From: Selaginella moellendorffii
Lineage: Eukaryota > Streptophyta > Lycopodiopsida > Selaginellales > Selaginellaceae
NCBI RefSeq assembly: GCF_000143415.4
Contig: NW_003314348.1
Coordinates: 625,253 to 689,252, forward strand
Direction: 5' to 3'
DNA length: 64,000 nucleotides
In this document: piece by piece, positions 54,016-64,000 of the stretch
Position numbering within the stretch: the stretch's first letter is position 1
How the letters are laid out: each line of letters opens with the position of its first letter
Translations under genes and position numbers: made by a program
Notes under the pieces: generated by a model
The model's database searches: none
What the model was told of the DNA's origin: nothing
The model's input: only the letters and a program-made list of their open reading frames with translations

Positions 54016-56271
54016 TTATGTCACTGCCTTTGTCACGTTTGAAAGTAGCACGTATGGTCCCGAAGAAGCACCTTCTTTCACCCCAAAAATCTTTTGAGAT
54101 ATTCTCTGTGCTCGTTCCAAGTCATTTGAGGTCTTACAGCAGCCGAGCAAGCTTGTCCACGCTACCGGCGTTGGCTCAAACGGCATAAAACTGAGCACGT
54201 CCTCTGCCAGCTCCAGCTTTCCAACTCTCCCGAGAAGGTCTGCGATGCACATGAAGTGATCGGCACTGGGCTCTATACCGTGATCTTGTCTCATGACGAC
54301 GAAGAACTCGATGCCGGTTTTGAGCAAGCCTGCGTGAGCACAAGCCGAGATTATGGCGATGAAGGTAATATAGTCGGGAAGCTCACCTTGGAGGGTCATA
54401 TCCTGGAAGACTTTGAGAGCTTCCGAGCTACGAGCACACTCGGCATAAGCTGCGATCACGGCACTCCACGAAACGACGTTGGGATTGTTGATGGTGTTGA
54501 ACACGTCTCTCGCTCTTTGTAAACAGCCACCTTTCGAGTACATGGTGATGAGAGCGTTTTGGACTCTGATTTGCTTCTCTAGTCCAGTCCCGAGGATGCT
54601 CGCATGGACCATCTTCCCATCTGGTATCGAGCAGAAGTCCAAAACGCTCACAACTGTGATCGCTTCCGGCTTCACACCTTCCAAGTTCATGGCTTTGAAC
54701 AGCCTGAAAGCCTCACTGCTGTGTCCATTCCGGGAGAGAGCTCCGATCATCACATTCCACGGTACTATATCCTGTCCTTGCGAACTTCCTGTGACTTCTT
54801 CGAAGACCTTCCATGCGTCTTGCAGGCTTCCACACCTCCCGTACATGTCCATAAGAGCGTTGGCAAGAAGACCGCGTCTAGGAAGTCCTGCCTCTGTAAC
54901 AACACCATCAACCATTCTAGCTTTAGAGAGCTCACCAAAGCAAGAGCACGCATCAATAGCACTTAGAAACGTTACCTCGGATGGAGCCGTGCCGTCGAGG
55001 TCCATAAGTCCCAGGATTTGCAAGCCTTCCTCTCCAAGCCCGTGCTGTGCAAACACTGCGATCATCGCAGTCCATGCTATAACGTCTGGGTTTTCAATCT
55101 CTCCTAGTGTTCTTCGAGCATCCCGCACGCTCCCACACTTTCCATACGTGTTAACAAGAGCAGTCCCGACGACCACATCGCTTCCAAGTCCATCCTCGTA
55201 GACTCTCCCGTGTATTTCCCTGCAGCAACTCAAATCCTTAGAACCAGAGAAGCAATCAACGAGGGTGATAAAAGTGACTTTGTCTGGCTTCGTACCTGAT
55301 AAACACATCAAGTGGAAGAGCTCCATCGCGTTCTTGCCACTGCCAAGTTGACGAGCGTATGACGCGATCATAGTGTTCCAAGAAACCACGTCCTTTGCAA
55401 CCATGGCATCGAAGAAATTTCTAGCTTTGTCTGCGAAAGCGTTGCTGGCATAAACCCACAGCATGCTGTTCCACGAAACCAGATCTCGCTCGGGCATCTC
55501 ATCGAAAATCCTCCTCGCTTCGTCGGGACAGCAGTGGCCGAACAAGCCGATCAATCCATTTCCAATCTTCAAGTCGGCGGCAAATCCAGCACTCTCAATC
55601 ATCGTCTGGAGGATCTTCACCTTAGCTCTTGAGCAGAAGCCCGCAGCGCGGGAGGAAACGTTGAGAATGATCACAAAGGTGATGGAGTCCGGCTTAAATC
55701 CTTCCAAGTTCATGCGTCCAAAGTGCTCTATGGCCTGTCCCTCTTGCCCATTCTCGGCAAATGCGGATAGCATCGCGTTCCACGTTGTAGCATTCTTCCC
55801 AGGCGTCTTCTCAAAGATCTCTCTCGCCCGCTCAATCTCCCCATGGCTCGCAAACGCTTTCACAATAGTCGTCCATGACACCACATTCTTCTCAGGCATC
55901 GCCTCAAACACCTCCACCGCGTCCCACAAATACCCATTCTGGGCAAATGCCTCGATCAGGATCGTCCACGAGAACACATTGGGGCTCTTGATCCGGGCCA
56001 GCGCCGATCGACAACCCTGGACGTCACCGCAGCGCCCATACATCTGGATCACAAGATTCCCCAGCAGCCTGTCGCCTCCCAGCCCGGATCCGAGGATGAG
56101 ATCCTCCGCTTGCCTGGCCTCCGCGATCGCGCTGAGCTTGCCGCATCTCTGGACGAGCGCCGCGAGATTGGAGAAAATGACGCCGCTAGCGCAGCTACCG
56201 CATTGCTGGATCGATTCTTTCACCCGGAATAGGGTTACCGCCAAGGGCTCATCCATGCTCAAAAGTGACAC
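54016..56271 (-). CDS. Pentatricopeptide repeat protein, PLS class, 751 residues
   Basis: Organelle RNA-binding protein. Single exon. P, L and S repeats alternate: KNVVSWTTIVKAFASHGEIE, DLVSWNSMLWVYASN, DVVVGTALVNTYGKCGSV and NPDVIAWTAMIAVFAQHG. The end is HFMCIADLLGRVGKLELAED...WTSLLGCC and a short E-like tail stopping at YVLLSNVTKAVT. There is no E+ or DYW domain, so it would need a partner for cytidine deamination if it is an editing factor. The N-terminus is not a typical transit peptide. Confidence 0.92.
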   Translation of the reverse strand: MSLLSMDEPLAVTLFRVKESIQQCGSCASGVIFSNLAALVQRCGKLSAIAEARQAEDLILGSGLGGDRLLGNLVIQMYGRCGDVQGCRSALARIKSPNVFSWTILIEAFAQNGYLWDAVEVFEAMPEKNVVSWTTIVKAFASHGEIERAREIFEKTPGKNATTWNAMLSAFAENGQEGQAIEHFGRMNLEGFKPDSITFVIILNVSSRAAGFCSRAKVKILQTMIESAGFAADLKIGNGLIGLFGHCCPDEARRIFDEMPERDLVSWNSMLWVYASNAFADKARNFFDAMVAKDVVSWNTMIASYARQLGSGKNAMELFHLMCLSGTKPDKVTFITLVDCFSGSKDLSCCREIHGRVYEDGLGSDVVVGTALVNTYGKCGSVRDARRTLGEIENPDVIAWTAMIAVFAQHGLGEEGLQILGLMDLDGTAPSEVTFLSAIDACSCFGELSKARMVDGVVTEAGLPRRGLLANALMDMYGRCGSLQDAWKVFEEVTGSSQGQDIVPWNVMIGALSRNGHSSEAFRLFKAMNLEGVKPEAITVVSVLDFCSIPDGKMVHASILGTGLEKQIRVQNALITMYSKGGCLQRARDVFNTINNPNVVSWSAVIAAYAECARSSEALKVFQDMTLQGELPDYITFIAIISACAHAGLLKTGIEFFVVMRQDHGIEPSADHFMCIADLLGRVGKLELAEDVLSFMPFEPTPVAWTSLLGCCKTSNDLERAQRISQKIFGVKEGASSGPYVLLSNVTKAVT

Positions 56272-56469
56272 GTAAGGGAGCCACCAGGATTCAAACAGCC
56301 ACGTCTGCCTCCATCTTGTGCCACGTGGGATTACACTGCCATCTCATCTCCACGTACCAGAAAATTAGTGCCACGTAGGGCAGCCAGCCCTCCACGTACC
56401 AGAAATTTTCTATGTAAAAATCTGTACAACCTATGGAAAAGCTTGAGCGTGAGAAATTTGGGCTGGTTC

Positions 56470-56854
56470 TTAGCCAGTGGAATTTCCAGAGATATAGATC
56501 CGATGGACCATCGAATTGGTGAGTTTTCTCCGGCAAGTCGGGCACCTCTTCTGGGCCTGGATGGCGGATAGAATGCAACTCCCGCAGAACAAATGCCCAC
56601 AAACCGTGGACGTCTCGTTCTTCATCGTGTCGAAGCAAATGCCGCAAGTGAGCGATGGTTCCTTGGCCGGAGGAGGCGCTGGAGCAGCCATCTTCTTCTT
56701 CTGCGAGACGAGATCTCGCAACTTAGCTGGGAGCGAAGAGGAACATATGTAGATCTAAGTTGGAGCTCTTTACCTGGGGTCTCTCGTACACAACCTCGCA
56801 ATCTTCCGCGGTGAGATCGATCGTTGTGGGATGGACACGCTTTGATCTGTGTCG

Positions 56855-56885
<31 letters not shown>

Positions 56886-57410
56886 GGCTGCTGCTGCTGC
56901 TGTCGAGCTCTAGATTGTAGCTTTCTCGATTTTCGTGGAGGCTTCGACCCTATACGAAGATCAAGAGTGAAGAAAAGAAAAAAACCAAAGTTCTCAGCGA
57001 GATAGTAGAAACGAGAAGAAACTTTGTACCGGAAAATCCCAATCGCAGCTGTAGAAGGTCTTCCTCGGTATGATTTTCATCGCCCACGGCCTAAAGAGGC
57101 AAAGCAAATTAGAAAAGGCAAAACAAAAGGAGAGGAAAGTTTTTTCTTCTTCTTCTCAACCAAAGAAATCTAACCTGAGCAAACGATCTGGGCGAACAGA
57201 CTTGGACATCGTCATCGTCGTCGAGGATAACAATCGCCGCGCTGGTTGAGGCATAGCCAGGCCCTTTCAACGACGACGAACTCACAGAATCAGGGCTCGA
57301 CATCAAGTCCAAGCCTCGGCGCCGCCCTGCAAAACATCGCATTGCGGATTCAATCCGAGCCCTCCCATCCGCCCGCCCCATACCTGAAAAGATCCTGAGT
57401 CGATTCATGG
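56470..57410 (-). CDS. RNF4-like SUMO-targeted RING ubiquitin ligase with polyglutamine tract
   Basis: Ubiquitin ligase that recognises SUMO-modified proteins in the nucleus. Five exons: 57386-57410, 57175-57326, 57030-57090, 56774-56949, 56470-56721. Total 221 residues. Two SUMO-interacting-motif-like segments are seen, AIVILDDDDDVQV and TTIDLTAEDCEVV. Between them lies a basic region and a CAG/CAA tract encoding QQQQQPQQQQQQQQ (56850-56905). The C-terminal C3HC4 RING has CGICFDTM, VCGHLFCGSCI and RCPTCRRKL. The short first exon (MNRLRIFS) is the least certain part. It is divergent from the next PPR gene, with about 370 bases between starts. Confidence 0.85.
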
Positions 57411-57778
57411 CGACAATGCCCGGCCGCGCCGGCAGTCCATGCGAGATGAGCGCAGCTATGGGATCCAGCAAAAGAAGCACTACTGGCAGCGGGAAGAAGC
57501 GCCCTTGCCCACAAACCCTAAAATGGGAACCATACACGAAGAAAATCCACAACTGTACACGAAAGCCGTCGATGCCCTGGCACGGACGCTCATAATCTTG
57601 CCACGACTGCGGCTGCCAACGTGGCCCTAATACCAACGGTCTGACTAGAACTAGGGCTCTTCCTAGATCTGTCCTCGATTCAAATCGAGCGTCAATCGAT
57701 CGCTGCGCGGTGTGATCTAAGCAAGAGCTCCACGGCGATGCCGCAAGATCTCCTCGACTCAAGCGAGCTGGCCTTTGG

Positions 57779-60400
57779 ATGCTAATTTGCCACAAGCGAT
57801 GGCGATCTTCTCTATCGGCTGGATTCATCGCTCTCAGCAAGCGAGCATTTGGAATGGAGGATTTTCAGCGGCAGCGAGAGGATCTGGCGCGGGGTTTCCA
57901 AGCTTGCGGTGACGAGGGATCGGCAGACGCGCTTGCGCAGGGCAAATTTCTCCACTCCCAGGCCGCTCGCCTAGGCCTTGATCGCGACGAGCTTCTTGCC
58001 AAGAACATCGTCCACATGTACCTCCGGTGTGGATCCATCCCCGGCGCCAGGCAGGTCTTCGACAATCTCCACGATCGCGATGTGATCCTCTGGACCGCAA
58101 TGATCACAGCATATGCCCGGAATGGGGATTTCCAGCAGGGAATGGCGCTACTCCGGGCGATGCTGCTCGACGGCGTGGCCCCAAACAAGATTACGATCTT
58201 GGCCGCGCTGGGGACGACCGATTGCGTAGTGGAGGCGCGATCGATCCATAGAATTCTCGCGGTGGAGAGCGGATTGGAGTGGGATGTGAGCGTCGGGACC
58301 GCGATCGTGAGCATGTATTGCCGCTGTGGTAGCCTCGAGGACGCGATCGATCACTTCGAGCAGATGCCAGTGAAGAACGTGGTGACGTGGAGCGTCGCCA
58401 TGGCCGGTTGCAAGGAGCTCCATCGCCCGGAGCTCGGGCTGGAGATCTTCCGGGGGATGCTGCTCGAGGGCGCAGCAGTGGACAAGATCACGCTCGTCAC
58501 GCTACTTGATCTGTGTTCTTCATGCGAAGATGTGGTGGTGGGGGGAGAGATCCTTCCCGACGATTTGCTCGAGAGATTCGGCGAGGAGATAGAGACCAAC
58601 GTGATCGTCGGCACGGCGCTGGTGAATCTCTACGCCAAAGGTGGCGATCTGGAGAGAGCTTGCGGCGTTTTCTCGCGGATGAAGAACAGGAACGTCGTCA
58701 CCTGGACGGCGCTCATCACCGCCCACTGCTGCTGCAATCGCGACGAGCAAGCGCTGGAGATCTTCCGGCAAATGCAGCTGGAGGGAGTTCGTCCCAACGC
58801 GGTGGTGTTCGTCAACGTCTTGAACGCCTGCTGCTCCATGCCCGCCGCGGGAAGAACAGTCCTGGAGCTCGTCCTCGAGTGTGGAGCCGAGCGCGACGCC
58901 ATCCTCGGCAACGCCATCGTCAACATGCTCGGCAAATCCGGCCTCCTGGACGAAGCCCGCGAGTTCTTCGAGCGGCTCAAGAGCAGCGCCGCCACCCGCA
59001 AGAACTTGGTCCTCTGGAACGGGATGCTCGCGGCGTACGCGCTCCAGGGCGAGTTCCCAGCGGCCATGGAGGTGTTCGCCGGTATGCTGCTCGAGGGTGC
59101 CAAGCCCAACCAGGCAACGTACGCCAGCGTCCTCCTCCATTCCCGCCGAGCTCTCAAGAGCGTCACCTCCCAGCGCCACCTCAAGCTCTTGCGTCTCTGC
59201 GCCGAGGAGACCGGGCTCGGAGAAGCCATCGCCGGGTTGAGCACTCTGGATCATGGTTGCGAGCACGATGATCGCGGTCGCTCGCCCCGGGGCGTTGTTT
59301 GGTGGACGGCGCTCATCGTCGAGTCGGCTGAAGATGGTCGTTACAGCGACTGCCTGGAGCACTTTGGGACGATGCAGCTCCACGGCGTCAAGCCCAACGC
59401 GGTCACTCTCGCCAACGTTCTCTACGTCCTCGGCCTGGACCGCGGCAAGCTCTTGCACGGCGTGATGGTCGACAGCGGGGTGGCTGTGGACGTTGGCGTC
59501 GGCACTGCTCTTATGAATCTCTACGCGCGGTCCAAGCTCCCGGAGCACGGCCACCGGGTGTTCCTGGAGATGGAGGAGCACACCACCGTCTCCTGGACTG
59601 CGATGATCGCTTGCTTCGCTCAAAACTCCCGGAACGCCGAGGCGCTGGGACTCTACCGGCGGATGCATCTCGAGGGTCACCGCGCCGACGCCAAGACCTT
59701 CACCACCATTTTGCTGGCCTGCTCGAGCTTGATCGCGCTGCCGGAGGTGAGGAGCATCCACAGCTGCGTCCACGAGAGTGGCTTCCACATCAACGACGCC
59801 GTGAGCACCACTTTGATGAGCGCCTACGGCAAATGCGGCACCCTCGAGGACGCGTCCCGGATCTTCCTCCACAGCAGCAGCACCAATCCGCTCAACACCT
59901 CCCGCTGGAGCTCGATGATCGCCACCTCCGCCAGGCACGGCTGCGCGGCGGAGGCGGTGGCGATCTTCCACCTGATGCAGCAGGAGGGCGCTCGGGCCGA
60001 CGACGTAACTCTGCTGTGCGTCCTCGCGGCTTGCAGCCACGGCGGCATGACCGCCAAGGCCGTGGAGTTCTTCGTCTCGATGATCCACGACTACAAAGTT
60101 GGCCGGACGGGCGACCATTGCTCTTGCATGGCGGATCTCCTCGGACGGAATGGAAGGCTGGAGGATGCCGAGGAGCTCATTCGCAAGATGCCGTTTCAAG
60201 CTGCGGCGTCGGTGTGGATGACGCTGCTGGGAGCTTGTAGAACTCACGGAGATCTTCCTCGAGCTAAAGAAGCCAGTGACCAAGTATCCGGTATCAACCC
60301 CGAGCACGCACAGAGTTATATAGTGCTCTCCAATGTCTACGCGGAGAGTGGAACTAAACAAGACCACAGGTGTTCGCGAACGAGTTGCTTAGCTCAGTGA
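57779..60400 (+). CDS. Pentatricopeptide repeat protein, PLS class, 873 residues
   Basis: Single exon, GC-rich. The repeats read DRDVILWTAMITAYARNGD, NVIVGTALVNLYAKGGDL and NRNVVTWTALITAHCCC, with L-type spacers. It ends CSCMADLLGRNGRLEDAEEL...WMTLLGACRTHGD, then YIVLSNVYAESGTKQDHRC, a truncated E region without DYW. The first 25 residues (MLICHKRWRSSLSAGFIALS) are Arg/Ser-rich and could target an organelle; the alternative start MEDFQRQ is at 57854. Its GC bias creates a spurious 615-codon frame on the other strand. Confidence 0.92.
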   Translation: MLICHKRWRSSLSAGFIALSKRAFGMEDFQRQREDLARGFQACGDEGSADALAQGKFLHSQAARLGLDRDELLAKNIVHMYLRCGSIPGARQVFDNLHDRDVILWTAMITAYARNGDFQQGMALLRAMLLDGVAPNKITILAALGTTDCVVEARSIHRILAVESGLEWDVSVGTAIVSMYCRCGSLEDAIDHFEQMPVKNVVTWSVAMAGCKELHRPELGLEIFRGMLLEGAAVDKITLVTLLDLCSSCEDVVVGGEILPDDLLERFGEEIETNVIVGTALVNLYAKGGDLERACGVFSRMKNRNVVTWTALITAHCCCNRDEQALEIFRQMQLEGVRPNAVVFVNVLNACCSMPAAGRTVLELVLECGAERDAILGNAIVNMLGKSGLLDEAREFFERLKSSAATRKNLVLWNGMLAAYALQGEFPAAMEVFAGMLLEGAKPNQATYASVLLHSRRALKSVTSQRHLKLLRLCAEETGLGEAIAGLSTLDHGCEHDDRGRSPRGVVWWTALIVESAEDGRYSDCLEHFGTMQLHGVKPNAVTLANVLYVLGLDRGKLLHGVMVDSGVAVDVGVGTALMNLYARSKLPEHGHRVFLEMEEHTTVSWTAMIACFAQNSRNAEALGLYRRMHLEGHRADAKTFTTILLACSSLIALPEVRSIHSCVHESGFHINDAVSTTLMSAYGKCGTLEDASRIFLHSSSTNPLNTSRWSSMIATSARHGCAAEAVAIFHLMQQEGARADDVTLLCVLAACSHGGMTAKAVEFFVSMIHDYKVGRTGDHCSCMADLLGRNGRLEDAEELIRKMPFQAAASVWMTLLGACRTHGDLPRAKEASDQVSGINPEHAQSYIVLSNVYAESGTKQDHRCSRTSCLAQ

Positions 60401-60504
60401 CAAACAATGAGAAGTACGGCATAGCGATATAAATACCAGGAAACTAGGGCAAAATATAGGCAATTTAAGGAGGAACAACGAAGGTTATACACTTACTCAA
60501 AGGC

Positions 60505-61380
60505 ATGTCGGTCACAGATCCTGGGCGGCTGGATGAGTGCCTCAAATGTTTGGCGTTTAGCTCATGGCAGGGGATGTCGAAGCAGGAAATGTGGGCCACG
60601 CTGATGCGTTTAGGGGTACCATTCAATTATTTAGCTTCGAAGCACAGTGTTCTTCTGAGAAGGCTGACTGAAAGGCCAGTGGAGAAGCCGCTCCCCTCAG
60701 TTGATGATCCCAAGCCACGCCGCAGCTTGCAGCAAGCGGAGCAGGAGAAGCAGCAGCTGCTGAGTTTCTACAAGCTGCTGGATGCATGGAAGCCCAGCCG
60801 CTGGAGCAGGAGTAGTCACCGCCTGAAGAAAGCCTACTCAAGTCTGATGGATGAGGCTAAGCCTCAGGCTGAGGCAGCCATGCGGAAGAAGTGCCGTGGC
60901 CTGCTGTTGGAGAGGAGCAGTGGCAATGACTTCTTCATCTTCAACAACCTGTTCATGAGCTGCTCGATGAGGGGATTCCAGATGCTGGCGATCCAACTGA
61001 CAATGAATAGTCAGTACCTAGATGCGCTCAAGAGCAAAGCGAGCAGTAGCAGCAGCAGCCTGGCCTTACTCCTCGAGTTCTTGTCGCGCTTCCTTGAGCT
61101 CATGTTGGGAGGAATCCTGCTACAGATGAGGGACCTGCGCCTCGTGTTCATACACTGGTGCGCCATGGTGCTGGAGGAAGTGGAGGTTGCCGAGTCCAAC
61201 ATTTGCTGGAAGCACCTCATCGAGCTCTCCACCACGCTTCTCAGCAAGGACGAGGAGAAGCTGTTGCAGCTCCTCTGCAAAACCTGCCACCAATCACCTC
61301 CTCCAGGGCATGCGGGTTGCCCGCATTATGAAGAAAGAACATCAACGCAGACATTAGATCGCATTATGAATGTTTGTTAA
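60505..61380 (+). CDS. Orphan 291-residue protein
   Basis: Single exon. No family recognised. Seen: MSVTDPGRLDECLKCLAFSS, a Lys/Gln-rich helical middle (QAEQEKQQLLSFYKLLDAW, RLKKAYSSLMDEAKPQAEAA), a hydrophobic Leu-rich helix after a Ser run (SLALLLEFLSRFLELMLGGI), and a Cys/His-bearing C-terminus (LLCKTCHQSPPPGHAGCPHY). Predicted mostly helical. It follows the PPR gene by about 100 bases on the same strand, so it could also be a transposon-derived or lineage-specific gene. Confidence 0.5.
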   Translation: MSVTDPGRLDECLKCLAFSSWQGMSKQEMWATLMRLGVPFNYLASKHSVLLRRLTERPVEKPLPSVDDPKPRRSLQQAEQEKQQLLSFYKLLDAWKPSRWSRSSHRLKKAYSSLMDEAKPQAEAAMRKKCRGLLLERSSGNDFFIFNNLFMSCSMRGFQMLAIQLTMNSQYLDALKSKASSSSSSLALLLEFLSRFLELMLGGILLQMRDLRLVFIHWCAMVLEEVEVAESNICWKHLIELSTTLLSKDEEKLLQLLCKTCHQSPPPGHAGCPHYEERTSTQTLDRIMNVC

Positions 61381-62590
61381 GATAGATAAGATTAACTGTT
61401 CATGAAGGTCGGAACCCCTCGAGCTATACAAAAAGCTAGGTACTTATTTTGAGGAGTTCTCAATCACCACAAAGCTAAAGAGGTGGCAATATTCCTTCTG
61501 GAAGTTACGCGACACTTAACAGGAGGGCTATTGTGTCCATACCATCCTATTGTGTTGCTGAGGTGTTGGTGGATGCTGGGCATCAATGTGTGGTGTGTGT
61601 CACTGTTTCCACCTCTTCATAGCAGAGCTGGCAAAGCCGTTCCTCCCGTCGAGACCATTCCCATCATGCAGTCGGTGACCGCCCAGCCGATATGCTGCGA
61701 TCCTGTGTTTCCATTCCAGGATAACTCAGTTTTGATTTCTTTCAGTGTTCACCATTCAGAGATACCGCACGAATGTCGTAGAGTGATCAGCTCCTTGCAG
61801 CAATGCCATATTCAATTTAACATTTGTGAAATGGAAAAACATACGGTGTGGCAAGCATAACTTAGTACTTAAATTCTTTTCTGTTCTTCTTAAAGAATCT
61901 ATCAATCCAATCCAGGCAACAAGCTTTGGAGGCTCCAACATCGATACAAGTGTGTGGTGCTGAAGATTTGTCTCTCGTTTTCTAAGAGAATAGAAAGCTT
62001 TACCTTGTTCTTGATCCTGCAAGAGATACAACATACAGGTAAGAATTAGAGTGCAAAAGGCATGTAAAGCTCTTGAGGAGGATGCGTTTCAGCCCATACT
62101 CAAGGTTTCGCTTGGTGCCAAAGGTAAACAAAAATCTATTAGTCTATTTTGGTGTAAATAATATACCTGGAATATCTAAGCATATTTTAAAATATTCTTC
62201 AATCCAAATTTTATGTTGTTAAACTCTTCTCTTTGTAATCAATGTTTAATGCTAATAATCTTACTTATGACTAATAGAAGATTTGAGCATGTATTTGTCA
62301 TGGTTTACAAGAGAAAAACAACAGCTTATCTTCTTGGCATGTACACTTAAATATATTCACCATATTCTCAAGCTTCCATGCTATCATAGACGGAAGAGAA
62401 TTTGTCAGCAATGATGAGATTTGCCATATACTGCAATTGACAACGATGATTGTTCCATTGCCACAACTAGAACTATGAATCAATTCATGATATCAGGGTT
62501 ATTAACATTGTTGATTGAATACTAAAAGGATTTTCTTAGCAGAGTGATTTTTCAACTAATGCAGCCAACTTGTTCAAACTCCTTGAGCTC
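61381..62590. other. Intergenic with short frame 61483-61860
   Basis: A 125-codon plus-strand frame (MAIFLLEVTRHLTGG...) has no recognisable motif and may be part of the same unknown element as the orphan upstream. The GC content falls toward the right-hand repeats. Confidence 0.3.
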
Positions 62591-62594
62591 AGCT

Positions 62595-63135
62595 TGGAAG
62601 CATGTTCAATCCTCACCTCCACCACCTTAGTCAAAACATCAATAAGATCTAAAGTGCAAATTAATTTATCGAATCAAAGCTTATTGACATTGTTGATTGA
62701 ATATTGAGTTGTAGTGGATCCAACATGTTCAATCCTCACCTCCACCACCTTACTCAAATTGTTCCTCACAAAGCCAACTCACCATTCAATTAGGAATGTC
62801 AATAAGCCCTGATTTGATAAATTAATTTGCAATTCTAACATGTTCAATCCCACCCACCAACTTAACATTTAATTAACAATGTCAATAAGCCCTAATTTAG
62901 TAAATTAATTTGCAATCCCAACATGTTCAATCCTCACCTCCACCATCTTGCTTAAATTTTTCCTCACAACATCAGTAGGATCCATAGCCATTGCAACTCA
63001 AATTCAATTAGCAATATCAATAAGCCCTAATTTAGTACATTAATTTACAATCCCAACATATATAGTCCCACCTCCACCACCTTGTTCAAATCATTTTTCA
63101 CAACAACAATAGTCCATAGTCATTACAACAATGCT
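62595..63135. repeat. Degenerate tandem repeat (about five units of 80-135 bp)
   Basis: Units begin with (aa)catgttcaatcc at 62601, 62722, 62838 and 62921, and a variant near 63056. They share cctcacctccaccacctt, caataagccctaattt and aaattaatttgcaat blocks. The copies are diverged and vary in length. Confidence 0.75.
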
Positions 63136-64000
63136 TTTGGAGGAACTTAGTTAAGTGTATCTCATGAGCCAATAAATTCTTCATCCTCAACAATGGTCTT
63201 TAAAATAACTTTGGAGTTGTAAAATTCTCACCAATCAATTATACTATTAAACTAATCTTATGATTGGCAACAAGATTATTACTATGCCCCTCTCTTTCAA
63301 GGTAAATTGGCCTGTGTTAGTTTATCAAGTTGTCCCAATAATAGAGTGTGAACTTTGCAGTATTTGTTGAAATCTTTTTAACAACACTACTCACATGACA
63401 TTAAGGCCTTTATACACTTCAATTCCTTTTCTCGATCCATCCATTAGTAACTAATTTTCTACCTTGTGAATTGCATAACTTCATTATTAGTTGAATTGTA
63501 TTAGTTTCACGACATTAACCAGGAACTACCCTTGAATGTCAACATAAATCCAAGCTTATCATTTTTGGGAGTTTCTATACAGGGATAGGGACATGCTTGT
63601 CCAAATGCTTTATGCCATGACTTTTCTTATTTTGAGAAGCTAGTGAAGATCTTGGAGGAACAACCACCTAATTTGAAGTTTGAGATAGTTACATTAGCTA
63701 AACCATGCATTTATCAAAATTGTAATGAAATGGAGAGAACAAATAAACATTTTAAAGAAAAGAGTAAATGTAAAAACAAAAAAAAGGTTTAAGATTATAA
63801 AAATTATAATAAAACTTAATTTATATCGACATAATTTTCTTAAATAGAATACAAAACAAACCATAGCATAGCAAATTGTTTCTAAACCCTATAAATCACT
63901 AAGCAAAAGATAAAAGGAGGAGAATAACAATAAGGAGGGATAAATTAGGCCTCACCCCTTTCTTACAGTGATAATGTTTAAATGTTTACAGTGATAGTGT
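63136..64000. other. AT-rich right end, nothing supportable
   Basis: Short chance frames only; probably repeat-derived, like the left part of the window. Confidence 0.4.

Noticed and set aside
57411..57840. Minus-strand frame extending the RING ligase upstream toward and into the PPR gene
   Set aside because: The sequence has no family similarity and runs into the opposite gene's start; the Met at 57410 gives a compact gene with correct splice phases.
58520..60367. 615-codon open frame on the minus strand inside the third PPR gene
   Set aside because: It is antisense to a convincing PPR gene with strong codon-position GC bias, has no recognisable domain and arises from that bias.
1..64000. 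CRISPR arrays, bacterial operons, origins or prophages
   Set aside because: The window is spliced eukaryotic nuclear DNA; the only regular short repeats are the PPR units, microsatellites and the minisatellite at the right end.

Overview
The window is nuclear DNA of a land plant. It looks like a lycophyte of the Selaginella moellendorffii type: introns are nearly all 45-110 bases with clean GT-AG borders, genes are packed a few hundred bases apart, and three long intronless PPR genes are present. There is also a KNOX homeobox gene, a CLE peptide gene and a front-end (C20 PUFA) desaturase of the kind kept in bryophytes and lycophytes. The organism call is inference from gene style and content.

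Layout. 1-4.4 kb and 12.7-21.2 kb are AT-rich graveyards of LTR retrotransposons, mostly Ty3/gypsy, with LTR-like copies, a primer-binding site and broken pol fragments. Between them (4.5-12.7 kb) lie an unidentified fragment, a plastid-type alpha-amylase with a long coiled-coil N-terminus, the thylakoid-lumen TPM protein TLP18.3, and a 13-exon cytochrome-b5/front-end desaturase. From 21.2 to 36.8 kb come a class I KNOX gene with a long regulatory-looking intron, cytosolic malate dehydrogenase, a small orphan gene, tRNA-Ile, a CLE precursor, a two-domain A/B-barrel (Dabb) protein, an Ala-rich orphan, a plastid membrane PH-like protein, a TMEM45/DUF716 protein and the clamp-loader subunit RFC3. 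From 36.7 to 50.7 kb come a PPR gene overlapping the RFC3 tail, a U-box/ARM E3 ligase, an aldo-keto reductase, a D-arm-deficient tRNA-Leu, a SPARK-type receptor kinase, the STELLO Golgi protein and the checkpoint clamp loader RAD17.

50.8-54 kb holds a tandem trio of small secreted cysteine-rich proteins. They share one gene structure (signal peptide in exon 1, phase-1 intron, cysteine-rich exon 2) and related cysteine spacings. I do not recognise the family; it is the best candidate here for something undescribed. A second PPR gene, a SUMO-targeted RING ligase with a polyglutamine tract, a third PPR gene and an orphan 291-residue protein follow. The last 2.6 kb are AT-rich, with a degenerate tandem repeat at 62.6-63.1 kb.

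Functional links. RFC3 and RAD17 are partners in the 9-1-1 clamp loader and lie about 12 kb apart. Several neighbours are divergent pairs with short shared promoters (TLP18.3/desaturase, MDH/orphan, Dabb/Ala-rich orphan, RAD17/first cysteine-rich gene, RING ligase/PPR). Exon borders below were read by eye from splice signals, frame and family similarity; total coding lengths were checked for divisibility by three where exons are listed.
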